NCBI RefSeq assembly: GCF_007751715.1
Contig: NZ_CP036292.1
Coordinates: forward strand, 372,001-436,000
Source of the DNA: Rosistilla oblonga
GTDB lineage: Bacteria > Planctomycetota > Planctomycetia > Pirellulales > Pirellulaceae
Reading direction: 5' to 3'
DNA: 64,000 nucleotides
Shown in pieces: positions 8,818 to 17,108 of this stretch. Positions within the stretch are counted from its first letter, which is position 1. Every line of letters starts with the position of its first letter. A model generated the notes under the pieces. That model did no database searches, was not told the origin of the DNA, and worked only from the letters and a program-made list of their open reading frames with translations. The translations under genes and the position numbers were made by a program.

Positions 8818-11523
8818 ATGTCTCTGAATCCCCATTCGAAACTGCCGTCGGACGAAGTGCCGCCCGAAAGCGACCACATGTGGCCGCTGGATTTGGCTCT
8901 CGTTGCGCTTGGTGGTTCGTTGATGTTTATGGCGGCCAGTCGCCTGGGGTGGGACGATCCACGTTGGCTGTACAACGCCAAAACCTACGCGATCGTGATT
9001 CCCGCCGGCATGATTTTGCTCGACCTGATGCTGCGGAACTTTGTTTCGCGGTACATGCAGCGGTCGTTGCAGTTTGGTTTTTTGGTCAGCATGTTTGTCC
9101 ATCTGGTGCTGTTGATCCTTGCGATCAACGTCGTGATCTTTGCGCGGTATTGGCCCGATGCCGTCGTCGGTGCTCAGCCGCAGAAGACGCCGGTCCGCAA
9201 GACGCTGCCCGATAACCTGTTTCGCGTGAATCCCGATACCGTCGCCAAGCAGCCCGATTGGGCCAAGCCGGTCGATGCGACAAGTGAAGCTCGCGTGACC
9301 CCAGTCGAAGCGAAACGCTTGCCGCGAATCGCCGAGGTCGCCAAGCGGTTGGAGATGCCGACGCCGCCGCAAGTCGAACATCAGCCGCAGCCGTTTTTGG
9401 TTCCGCGAGATCAGCCGACCGAAGCGCAGCCGACGCTGGCCGATGCGCCGTCCAAGCTGGCTCGGCAGATCGCTGCGGTCACGCCCGAGATGCGTTCGAC
9501 AACCGAATCGATTCAGACGCCCGATGTGCCGCAACAACAATCCGCGTCGCAATCGCCGCAGGCCAGCGCAGCGACGATCGCCCGCAGCCGCGCCGCCGGC
9601 GCGTCGGCTCAGCGGCCGCAATCGGCTCCCGAAATGCAAGCCTCGCCCAATCCCAGCGCCACGATCGCACGACGCAATACGCAGCAGGCGGTTCCGGAAA
9701 TCCAGGCGCCCAGCGATGCCGCTGCGATGCTTCGCCGCGATGCGAGCTCGCGGACGACGCCGTCGATGTCAGCTCCCGCGGCGCCCAGCTTGAGCGTCGC
9801 GCGGCAGTCGGAACGGTCGACGCGTCAGTTGTCCGATCGCGGCAGCGGGCCGCCGCGTCGCGCGTCGATGTCCAGCGGCGCCTCGTTGGCGCCTTCGACG
9901 GCGCAGAGCGAATTGCCTAGCAGTCTCAGCGGAACTTCGACATCTCCCGCCGCGGCGGCGCAGCGTTCGCCGGGTGAGCAAGGGATGCCGTCGATCGCTT
10001 CGAGTATGGCCAACAGTTCCAGCCCGCTGACCGGCCGATCGCGAGGGACGGCGCGGTCGATGGCGATGTCCGCGGGTGCCGGACCGGTAGAGGTTCCGCA
10101 GCCGCGAGGAAGCGAAGGAGATGCTGCGTCGGGAGACGAACCCGGCCAGCAGTTGGCGGCTCGCGGAGCGATGACTGGCCGGGCGACAGCGGCCAGCGAC
10201 GCGATGGCGTCGATCGGGACGCCGATGCCACTGAACATCATGGCCGACGATGGGCCCGCCGGTTTGGGACGCGAACTTGCGCCGCGGATGGGCTTTCCCT
10301 CGGACCGCCCCGACGATCGACCGATGATCGCGTTGCAGCCGAATCAGCAGCGGTTTCAACGGCGGCAGCTGGGCGGCCTGACGCCGCCGCCCGCCGAGCG
10401 CGTCGCATCGGTCGAACCGTTTCAGCGCCGCTTGATGCGGACCGCCGGCGGCGCCGCGCCTGCGCCGGCTGGGATGGTTGGTCCGGAGACCGAAGAGGCG
10501 ATCGAACGGGGGCTGGCTTATCTGGCCGCTCGGCAGAAGCCCGATGGCAGTTGGTCGCTGCAAGGGCATGGCGAAGATGTGAGTTTGCGTAGCGATACCG
10601 CCGCAACAGCTCTCTGCGTGTTGGCCTTTCAGGGAGCCGGTTACACACATTTGAAGCATCAGTATGCCAATACCGTTGCCCGGGCGATCGGCTTTCTAAC
10701 GAAGCATCAAAGCGAAAACGGCGACCTGTTTCGCAGTGAGGATCCAACTTCGAACCTTAACGTCTGGCTGTACAGTCACAGCATCGCGGCGCTTGCGGTT
10801 TGCGAAGCCTTTGGGATGACCAAAGATCCCGAGCTGACCGATCCGGCGCAGCGGGCTATCGATTTTATCGTTGCCAGCCAACATCCAACCCGCGGTGGTT
10901 GGCGGTATCAGCCGCAGGTTAGCAGCGATACCAGCGTGACCGGTTGGATGACGATGGCGCTGAAGAGCGGCGAGCTGGCGGGGCTGAAGGTTCCCGAGAA
11001 GACGTATCAAGGGATCGACAAATGGGTCACGCTCAGCCAGGATTCCGCGGGCAAGCCGTACCTGTTTCGCTATAACCCGTACGCTCTGGACACGCCCGCA
11101 CAGCGGCATGGTCGCGAAGTCACGCCGACAATGACGGCGGTCGGGATGTTGATTCGGATGTATCGCGGTTGGCGACGCGACAATCCGAACATGGAAGCTG
11201 GCGCCGATTATCTGCTGACCCATCTCCCCGAGCTCGGCAGTCCCCGCCGGCCTCAGCGCGATACCTATTACTGGTACTACGCGACGCAGGTGATGTTTCA
11301 CATGGGCGGCGAAACGTGGGAGCGGTGGAACAATAAACTGCATCCGTTGCTTATCCTCGGCCAGGAAAAAGATGGCCCCGACGTCGGCAGTTGGGATCCC
11401 AAGCTGCCGATTCCCGATCGCTGGTCTCCGCACGGCGGACGGCTGTATCTGACGACGATGAATCTATTGTCGTTGGAAATCTATTACCGACACCTGCCGA
11501 TCTACGAAGACACCGCCCGCTGA
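8818..11523 (+). CDS. Membrane-anchored protein with prenyltransferase/squalene-cyclase-like toroid domain
   Basis: A 901-residue protein in three parts. Residues ~22-110 hold three transmembrane helices (MWPLDLALVALGGSLMFMAA, AIVIPAGMILLDLM, SLQFGFLVSMFVHLVLLILA). Residues ~115-550 are a low-complexity linker rich in Ala, Pro, Ser, Gln and Arg, long enough to cross the periplasm. Residues ~555-895 are an alpha/alpha-toroid of squalene-cyclase/prenyltransferase repeats, seen from QKPDGSWSLQ and GGWRYQPQVSSDTSVTGWMT; the DxDD active site of true cyclases is not apparent, so a binding rather than catalytic role is likely. Last gene of the exbB-exbD operon (12-base gap). By analogy it may transmit energy like TonB/TolA; no family of that name is recognised, so this is inference. 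Confidence 0.8.
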   Translation: MSLNPHSKLPSDEVPPESDHMWPLDLALVALGGSLMFMAASRLGWDDPRWLYNAKTYAIVIPAGMILLDLMLRNFVSRYMQRSLQFGFLVSMFVHLVLLILAINVVIFARYWPDAVVGAQPQKTPVRKTLPDNLFRVNPDTVAKQPDWAKPVDATSEARVTPVEAKRLPRIAEVAKRLEMPTPPQVEHQPQPFLVPRDQPTEAQPTLADAPSKLARQIAAVTPEMRSTTESIQTPDVPQQQSASQSPQASAATIARSRAAGASAQRPQSAPEMQASPNPSATIARRNTQQAVPEIQAPSDAAAMLRRDASSRTTPSMSAPAAPSLSVARQSERSTRQLSDRGSGPPRRASMSSGASLAPSTAQSELPSSLSGTSTSPAAAAQRSPGEQGMPSIASSMANSSSPLTGRSRGTARSMAMSAGAGPVEVPQPRGSEGDAASGDEPGQQLAARGAMTGRATAASDAMASIGTPMPLNIMADDGPAGLGRELAPRMGFPSDRPDDRPMIALQPNQQRFQRRQLGGLTPPPAERVASVEPFQRRLMRTAGGAAPAPAGMVGPETEEAIERGLAYLAARQKPDGSWSLQGHGEDVSLRSDTAATALCVLAFQGAGYTHLKHQYANTVARAIGFLTKHQSENGDLFRSEDPTSNLNVWLYSHSIAALAVCEAFGMTKDPELTDPAQRAIDFIVASQHPTRGGWRYQPQVSSDTSVTGWMTMALKSGELAGLKVPEKTYQGIDKWVTLSQDSAGKPYLFRYNPYALDTPAQRHGREVTPTMTAVGMLIRMYRGWRRDNPNMEAGADYLLTHLPELGSPRRPQRDTYYWYYATQVMFHMGGETWERWNNKLHPLLILGQEKDGPDVGSWDPKLPIPDRWSPHGGRLYLTTMNLLSLEIYYRHLPIYEDTAR

Positions 11524-11539
11524 TTGTTGGTCGCGGCAT

Positions 11540-11693
11540 CACCCTCCCTCAGGGAGGGTCGAACCCGCGCAGCGTGGTTCGGGGAGGGAAGTTTTCGGTG
11601 ATCCCGCGTCGGTCGATCCGGCGGAATGCCCTCCCCGAAAAACTCGCTAAACGCTCGTTTTTCGACCCTCCCAACTTCGTTGGGCGGGTGCAG
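11540..11693 (+). repeat. Palindromic intergenic repeat R1, copy A
   Basis: A 154 bp element beginning CACCCTCCCTCAGGGAGGG and ending TTGGGCGGGTGCAG. It contains two smaller hairpin modules: a GGAGGGTCGAACC...GGTTCGGGGAGGG-type block and a CCCTCCCCGAAAAACTCG...CGTTTTTCGACCCTCC block. It belongs to a family with three further copies before 13,100 and divergent copies near 29 kb. Confidence 0.85.
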
Positions 11694-11834
11694 TTGATAG
11701 AGATTTGTAGATGTTCTCGCGTGCGAAAGTGACGATGGGATCAATTTCAGTGCGAGCTTGCTGGAGGGCCGGTGTCTAGTTGTGGTGTTGGTTGTTTGTC
11801 GGTGTTGCTTGGATTGGAATCTCTGTCCCTTCTT

Positions 11835-11986
11835 CACCCTCCCTCAGGGAGGGTCGAACCCGCGCAGCGTGGTTCGGGGAGGGAAGTGCGACAAGTCGAT
11901 GTCGGTCGATCCTACGGACGGCCCTCCCCGAAAAACTCGCTAAACGCTCGTTCTTCGACCCTCCCAACTTCGTTGGGCGGGTGCAG
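11835..11986 (+). repeat. Palindromic intergenic repeat R1, copy B
   Basis: Second copy of the R1 element (152 bp), 295 bases after copy A with the same borders. The spacer between A and B is itself shared with the spacer between copies C and D, so A-spacer-B forms one composite unit. Confidence 0.85.
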
Positions 11987-12051
11987 GTGTATTGATGCTG
12001 TTGACTTGAATGCTGCACGATGATCCCGAGGGGAGTGATTGTTGTGGCATG

Positions 12052-12477
12052 TTAAGTTTTGCGTTCCGTTGATCGTTTGACGCTCTTCATTCCTGATCCG
12101 ATAGCCTTGCGAGGTTTAAATTTGTAGGGCAGGCCCAATTCATAGGTGATCGCACGAGCGATCGCTTCGGCATCCTCTTCCACTTGCTTGTCAGTAAATC
12201 GGAGGACTTGCCAGCCGAGGCTTTCGATGTGTTTTTGGCGTTTCAAGTCGTCGCTCAAGACACTGTCGTGATAGCCACCGTCGATTTCGACAACCAGCAT
12301 CATCTGAGGGCATGCAAAGTCGACGATCCATGGATGAATCGGATGTTGTCGCCGAAACTTTAACCCGCATAGCTGTTTCGCTCGGAGGACACTCCATAGC
12401 AAGCCCTCGGAGGCTGTTTGGGTTTGCCGTAACGCTCGTGCCCGTGAAATATCATCATCTGGTTGGTGTTCCGCCAT
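12052..12477 (-). CDS. DUF559 domain protein (Vsr-like endonuclease fold)
   Basis: A 141-residue soluble protein of the DUF559 family, related in fold to very-short-patch-repair endonucleases and the wider PD-(D/E)XK group. It shows the family sequence: RQTQTASEGLLWSVLRAK near the start, LCGLKFRRQHPIHPWIVDFA with the catalytic Asp, CPQMMLVVEIDGGYHD with the E-x-D pair, and LGWQVLRFTDKQVEED. Length is full for the family, so the nuclease motifs look intact. Substrate and role of DUF559 proteins are poorly known. The gene lies alone between two ~447 bp composite repeats and on the opposite strand to its neighbours, which suggests it came in with them or multiplies with them; that link is inference. 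Confidence 0.85.
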   Translation of the reverse strand: MAEHQPDDDISRARALRQTQTASEGLLWSVLRAKQLCGLKFRRQHPIHPWIVDFACPQMMLVVEIDGGYHDSVLSDDLKRQKHIESLGWQVLRFTDKQVEEDAEAIARAITYELGLPYKFKPRKAIGSGMKSVKRSTERKT

Positions 12478-12645
12478 GATTGCGTCTCTCGGGCTGGTTC
12501 TACTTCAATCGTTCGGATTCGCTGGTTGGGTGTCGTTGATCGTGAGGCTATCGGTTGCAGCACTACGTGAATTATATCGCCGGTGTCGGTCGATCTAGCG
12601 GTTTATCTGTCGGTGTTGCATGGGTCCGAATCATTTGCCCAACTT

Positions 12646-12799
12646 CACCCTCCCTCAGGGAGGGGCGAACCCTCGCAGCGCGGTTCGGGGAGGGGAGTTA
12701 TTGGTGATTCCGTGTCGGTCGATCCTGCGGACGGCCCTCCCCGAAAAACTTGCTAGACGCTCGTTTTTCGACCCTCCCAACTTCGTTGGGCGGGTGCAG
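12646..12799 (+). repeat. Palindromic intergenic repeat R1, copy C
   Basis: Third R1 copy (154 bp), aligned end to end with copy A with scattered substitutions. It starts the second composite unit, 1106 bases after the first. Confidence 0.85.
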
Positions 12800-12939
12800 T
12801 TAATAAAGATTTGTAGGTGTTCTCGCGTGCGAAAGTGACGATTTGATCAATTGCAGTGTGACCTTGCTGAAGTGGCGGTGTCGAGTGTTGGTGTGATCGT
12901 TTTGTTGTGCTGATTGGACGGGATTCTCTGGCCCTTCTT

Positions 12940-13091
12940 TACCCTCCCTCAGGGAGGGTCGAACCCGCGCAGCGTGGTTCGGGGAGGGGAGTGCGACAAG
13001 TCGATGTCGGTCGATCCTGCGGACGGCCCTCCCCGAAAAACTCGCTAAACGCTCGTTTTTCGACACTCCCAACTTCGCCGGGCGGGTGCAG
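12940..13091 (+). repeat. Palindromic intergenic repeat R1, copy D
   Basis: Fourth R1 copy (152 bp), corresponding to copy B. Copies C and D with their spacer (12646-13091) repeat the unit 11540-11986. Confidence 0.85.
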
Positions 13092-13199
13092 TTGCTGGAT
13101 GGGAATCGGTGAATGCTCGCGATTGATTTCTTCGTTGGCTACAATGCTGCCAAGACCACGCGTCGCTTTACTGTCTAACTTCCCGCCTTGAGAACCTTC

Positions 13200-14348
13200 A
13201 TGATGACAACGTTGTTTCGCAGCTTGCTGGCTGCTTGGATCCTTCTGCCCGCATCCGCTTTGTTTGCTCAAGACGTTGCGATCGACCAGCTCGATCCCGA
13301 GATGGCGGTCGCCAAGAAGACTGTCGATGGACTCGACTGGTACGACGTCACGCAGTGGGGTGTCGAGGGACGGATTCTTCCCGATCAAAAGCGCGAGCAG
13401 TGGTTCGATCGCTTTCCCGCGTCGGCGAAAGGGGAGGTGACTTCTAATGTCTGGAGCCTCAGTCGCGATAGTGCGGGGATGATGGTCCGCTTCAAAACCG
13501 ATGCGACCGAGATTCACGTCCACTACAAACTGAAAAAGTCCCGCCTGGCCATGGCGCATATGCCTGCGACCGGTGTCAGCGGCGTCGATCTCTACGCCCG
13601 CGATGAAGCTGGTAACTGGCGATGGGTTCAGGTCACGCGGCCATCGTCGCAGGAGATGAAGGTCAAGATCGTCGGCGATTTGGCAGAGGGGATGCGAGAG
13701 TATGCCGCCTATTTGCCGCTGTACAACGGCGTCGAATTCATGAGCATCGGTGTGAAGCCGGGCAGCCACTTCGAAGGTCTCGCGCCGCGTCCCAAGCCGA
13801 TCGTCTTCTATGGAACCAGCATCACCCACGGCGCGTGTGCCAGTCGCCCCGGCATGGTTCATACGGCGATCTTGGGCCGCCGAATGGATATGCCAGTCGT
13901 CAACTTGGGCTTCTCCGGCAACGGCCGCATGGACAAAGAGGTTGGCGATTACCTGACGCAAATCGATGCCGCGGCGTTTGTCATCGATTGCTTGCCGAAC
14001 ATGGGGCCTGCGGATGTCACGGCCAAATGTATTCCGCTGATCAAACAGCTCCGCGCCGCCCACCCGTCGACTCCGATCATCCTTGTCGAGGATCGTCGCA
14101 ACACAAACGATTGGATTCTGCCAGCCCGGCAAGCACATCATACGAAGAACCACGCCGCGTTAAAAGCAGCTCACGCTAGCTTGGTCGCCGACGGGGTGAC
14201 CGGCCTGCATTACATCACCGGCGATACTTTGTATGGCGACGACTCCGAAGGAGCGACCGATGGTTCGCACGCTAGCGACCTCGGGTTCATGCGACAGGCG
14301 ATGCAGTTCGAACCGATTTTGCGCGGCGCTCTCGGTGAGGGACGCTAG
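13200..14348 (+). CDS. Secreted SGNH/GDSL-type hydrolase
   Basis: A 382-residue exported esterase/lipase-like protein. The N-terminus MMTTLFRSLLAAWILLPASA is a signal peptide ending near LFAQ. A beta-rich region (residues ~20-190, SAKGEVTSNVWSLSRDSAGM) precedes the catalytic domain. SGNH blocks are visible: the nucleophile in VFYGTSITHGACASRPG, the Gly of block II in VVNLGFSGNGRMD, the Asn of block III in CLPNMGP, and the Asp-x-x-His pair of block V in TDGSHASDLG. This two-domain order matches planctomycete SGNH hydrolases thought to act on acetylated glycans, but the substrate cannot be told. I start at ATG 13200; a TTG at 13188 is also in frame. It stands alone on the plus strand after the R1 repeats. 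Confidence 0.85.
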   Translation: MMTTLFRSLLAAWILLPASALFAQDVAIDQLDPEMAVAKKTVDGLDWYDVTQWGVEGRILPDQKREQWFDRFPASAKGEVTSNVWSLSRDSAGMMVRFKTDATEIHVHYKLKKSRLAMAHMPATGVSGVDLYARDEAGNWRWVQVTRPSSQEMKVKIVGDLAEGMREYAAYLPLYNGVEFMSIGVKPGSHFEGLAPRPKPIVFYGTSITHGACASRPGMVHTAILGRRMDMPVVNLGFSGNGRMDKEVGDYLTQIDAAAFVIDCLPNMGPADVTAKCIPLIKQLRAAHPSTPIILVEDRRNTNDWILPARQAHHTKNHAALKAAHASLVADGVTGLHYITGDTLYGDDSEGATDGSHASDLGFMRQAMQFEPILRGALGEGR

Positions 14349-14490
14349 TCCCCGCTTCCGGGTGGAACTCGAGTTTTGAACCTCGAGGGTCGGTGGACGG
14401 ATATCGCTAAAGTCTGCGATACTCTCAGCACGTCCATCTCTTTTTAGCTGCCTATAGCTGCCACCGGCCTCCACTCGATTCCATCGAATC

Positions 14491-16242
14491 ATGCTGAGCA
14501 TTGAAACTCTGATCCTGATCATCGGCATCCTGCTGCTGCTGGGCATCGCGTCGAACAAGTTTTCGGCGCGGGCCGGTGTGCCGGTGCTGTTTGTCTTCTT
14601 GATCGTCGGCATGTTGGCCGGTTCCGAGGGGATCGGCGGGATCGAGTTCGAGGACTATTCATTAGCCTACGGGATCGGAACGGTCGCGTTGTGTCTGATC
14701 CTGTTCGACGGCGGCATCCGAACGCCCTATTCGTCGATCCGATCGGCCTGGAAGCCGGCGGGCGTCTTGGCGACCATCGGTGTCTTTATCACGGCATTGA
14801 TCACCGGCGCGGCGGCCGCTTGGGTTTTGGAGATTTCGATCTGGCAGGGGATGCTGTTGGGCAGCATCGTCGGTTCGACCGATGCTTCGGTCGTCTTTTC
14901 GGTGCTCCGTGGTGGCGGCGTTAACATCCGCCCCAAGCTGGCCAATACGCTGGAGGTGGAGAGCGGGTCGAACGATCCGATGGCGATCTTCTTGACGATC
15001 GGTTTGATTCAGGTGCTCAGCGGCGAAGTCCCTTTTGGCTTCGGCTTGATCACGTTGTTTCTGAACCAGATCGTACTTGGCTCGGTCGTGGGGATCGGAA
15101 TCGGTTGGGGCGGGGCGTGGCTGCTCAGCCACGTGCGACTCGAAGCCGCCGGGCTGTATCCCGTGATGGCATCGGCGCTGGCCCTGTTTTCGTTTGGGCT
15201 AGCTGCCGCGTTTGGTGGCAGCGGATTTTTGGCGGTCTACCTAACGGGAATCGTGATCGGCAACCGGCGCCCCGTCTTCTATCGCGGGATCTTGCTGTTT
15301 CATGATGCGGTCGCCTGGATCTGCCAGATATTAATGTTTACCGCGCTGGGGATCCTTTCGTTCCCGAGCCGGTTGGTTGGAGTCGCGGTTCCCGCATTGC
15401 TGATCTCGTTTGTGTTGATCTTCATCGCCCGCCCGATCGCCGTCTTCCTCTGTGCCTCTTGGTTTAAGTTCTCGTTTCGAGAGCTGACCTTCTTGTCCTG
15501 GGTGGGGCTGAAGGGAGCGATTCCGATCACGCTGGCTACCTTCCCGATGCTCGCGGGACTGCCGAGTGCCTCGTTGATGTTCGACACCGTCTTCTTCGTC
15601 GTCTTGACCTCGGCCTTGGTACAAGGCTGGACGCTGCCTCATATCGCGCGCTACTTGAAGCTGGAAGTGCCGACGCGTTTGCCGCCGCCGGTCACTCTCG
15701 AAATCAGTTCGTTGACCAACGTCGACGGTGACATCGTCGATTACTTTGTCGACGAGTCGTGTCAGGCGACGGGGCGGATGATCAAGGACCTGGCGTTGCC
15801 CGAGGGAGTTGTGATCGCGCTGCTGGTTCGCGACGAACAGATCATTCCACCGCAAGGGCGTTCGGTGTTGCATAGCGAAGATCATGTGATCGTCGTCTTG
15901 CGGCCGCGCGTTCGGGCGTTGGTCGACAGGATCTTTGCGCATCGCGAACAGTTGGAGAGTCCGATCCCGGCGGAGTTGGAGTTTCCGCTGCGAGGGTCGA
16001 TCAAGGTCGGGGAGATCGAGCAGTTCTATGGACTTTCGATCGACACCGACAACGATGCGACGCTCGATGAATTGGTGCGGAAGCGACTGGATCCAGCCGA
16101 CGTCAAAGTTGGCGCGACGGTCCGGTGCGAACAGCTCGCGTTTCGTGTCCGCGAGCTATCGTCCGGCGGGACTGTCGAATATGTCGGCATGACGATCCTG
16201 CCGCAATCCGATCCGAACAGCGGCGTCGAAGCGGAAAGCTAG
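14491..16242 (+). CDS. nhaP2: K+/H+ antiporter of the NhaP2/CvrA type
   Basis: A 583-residue CPA1-family cation/proton antiporter. Residues 1-390 carry about 12-13 transmembrane helices, with the transport motif VESGSNDPMAIFLTIGL and the preceding GSTDASVVFSVLRGGG matching NhaP2. The cytoplasmic tail holds a TrkA-C (RCK_C) domain from about residue 400 (FVDESCQATGRMIKDLALPE) and a CorC/HlyC-type transporter-associated domain from about 490 (GEIEQFYGLSIDTDNDATLD). This full three-part plan is that of E. coli CvrA/NhaP2, which exports potassium in exchange for protons. The gene is single, 142 bases after the SGNH hydrolase, with repeats downstream. Confidence 0.9.
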   Translation: MLSIETLILIIGILLLLGIASNKFSARAGVPVLFVFLIVGMLAGSEGIGGIEFEDYSLAYGIGTVALCLILFDGGIRTPYSSIRSAWKPAGVLATIGVFITALITGAAAAWVLEISIWQGMLLGSIVGSTDASVVFSVLRGGGVNIRPKLANTLEVESGSNDPMAIFLTIGLIQVLSGEVPFGFGLITLFLNQIVLGSVVGIGIGWGGAWLLSHVRLEAAGLYPVMASALALFSFGLAAAFGGSGFLAVYLTGIVIGNRRPVFYRGILLFHDAVAWICQILMFTALGILSFPSRLVGVAVPALLISFVLIFIARPIAVFLCASWFKFSFRELTFLSWVGLKGAIPITLATFPMLAGLPSASLMFDTVFFVVLTSALVQGWTLPHIARYLKLEVPTRLPPPVTLEISSLTNVDGDIVDYFVDESCQATGRMIKDLALPEGVVIALLVRDEQIIPPQGRSVLHSEDHVIVVLRPRVRALVDRIFAHREQLESPIPAELEFPLRGSIKVGEIEQFYGLSIDTDNDATLDELVRKRLDPADVKVGATVRCEQLAFRVRELSSGGTVEYVGMTILPQSDPNSGVEAES

Positions 16243-16319
16243 GTTCCCAATAACGTTTGCAACAACACGGCATACCTGCGCGGAAGGGGAAGGCTCCCAA
16301 CTGCCCATCTCGGAAAAAA

Positions 16320-16541
16320 CTCCGTGCCTTAGCGCCTCCGTGAGATTCTTCGATACCTGGCGTGAGGTCTCTCACCAAGGCACGAAGGCACAGAGGGGAG
16401 CGATCGTGTCTGTTCCGAACACGTCCCTCCTTGTTTCCCATCCACAGCCGTGCAGCGGCGGTAGCGTATAGCTGCGGGCGTGAGCCCGCAGATCCCGTGG
16501 CATGGTGTTACGCGTAGCCGCGAAGCGGCGACAGCAATCGC
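16320..16541 (+). repeat. Composite intergenic repeat R3-R2, first copy
   Basis: Imperfect ~222 bp unit: an R3 part with CTCCGTGCCTT...CTCCGTGAGA and GAGGTCTCTCAC...GGCACAGAG, then an R2 part from CCATCCACAGCCGTG to GCCGCGAAGCGGCG including the hairpin GCGGGCGTGAGCCCGC. The same unit recurs at 18265-18487, on the other side of the beta-propeller gene. Confidence 0.8.
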
Positions 16542-16561
16542 TTGGGAATGCCCGAGTTTTT

Positions 16562-16758
16562 GGCAGAATGATCGGGGGCAGAATGATAAGGTTAGCGATC
16601 GGTAGAGAAACGCGAACGTCTCGAAGATATTCACCATCGCTGCCGAGTAATCATCCTGCCCTTAATCATCCTGCCCCCATCATCCTGCCCACATCATCCT
16701 GCCCCCATCATTCTGCCCCCATCATTCTGCCATTCTGCTGCTGCCATTCTGCTGCTCG
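16562..16758. repeat. Short-unit repeat R5 (GGCAGAATGAT / ATCATYCTGCC)
   Basis: Two units GGCAGAATGAT at 16562-16572 and 16577-16587 face six opposite-strand units ATCATYCTGCC at about 16650, 16665, 16679, 16693, 16707 and 16721, spaced 14-15 bases. A tandem pair CCATTCTGCTGCTG/C closes the array to 16758. The two halves can pair as a large hairpin. No coding frame fits. Confidence 0.8.
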
Positions 16759-17108
16759 AGAGACCAACTTTCAGTAATGATTGGGACGCTGCTCGACGCG
16801 AATCCCGGTCACGCTTTCCGGTGCAGGGAGGCGGCGATGTCCGAGGCTTGCTGCTGGCGGGACCAGGGATTGGCTGTTCGTTGCGGTGGTCGCTTGATTT
16901 CGCTCCGCTAGGTCCTAGGATGGAACGTTCGATCGATCAACACTGTTGCGGAAACGGCTTCCGCCGGTGGGATGACAAGCCGCAGACAACTGGTTGCCTG
17001 CGAGTGCATAAAGAGCTGCTATTGGCTAGACTGTTCTGCTGAATCAACGCATTGATTGGGAACACGTTCCATCGACTCCACTGAGCCCCGAACCATCGGA
17101 TTTACAAA
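16759..17108. other. Intergenic region without a visible gene
   Basis: About 350 bases between the R5 array and the beta-propeller gene. A short open frame at 16821-17042 lacks coding character and a ribosome site. I see no tRNA, terminator or repeat; the promoter of the following gene is presumably here. Confidence 0.4.

Noticed and set aside
12478..12645. Small frames between the DUF559 gene and repeat copy C
   Set aside because: Too short, no ribosome site, and no resemblance to known families.
11540..13091. CRISPR array
   Set aside because: The repeats are ~150 bp, imperfect, with palindromic modules, and the spacers are themselves duplicated; no cas gene is near.
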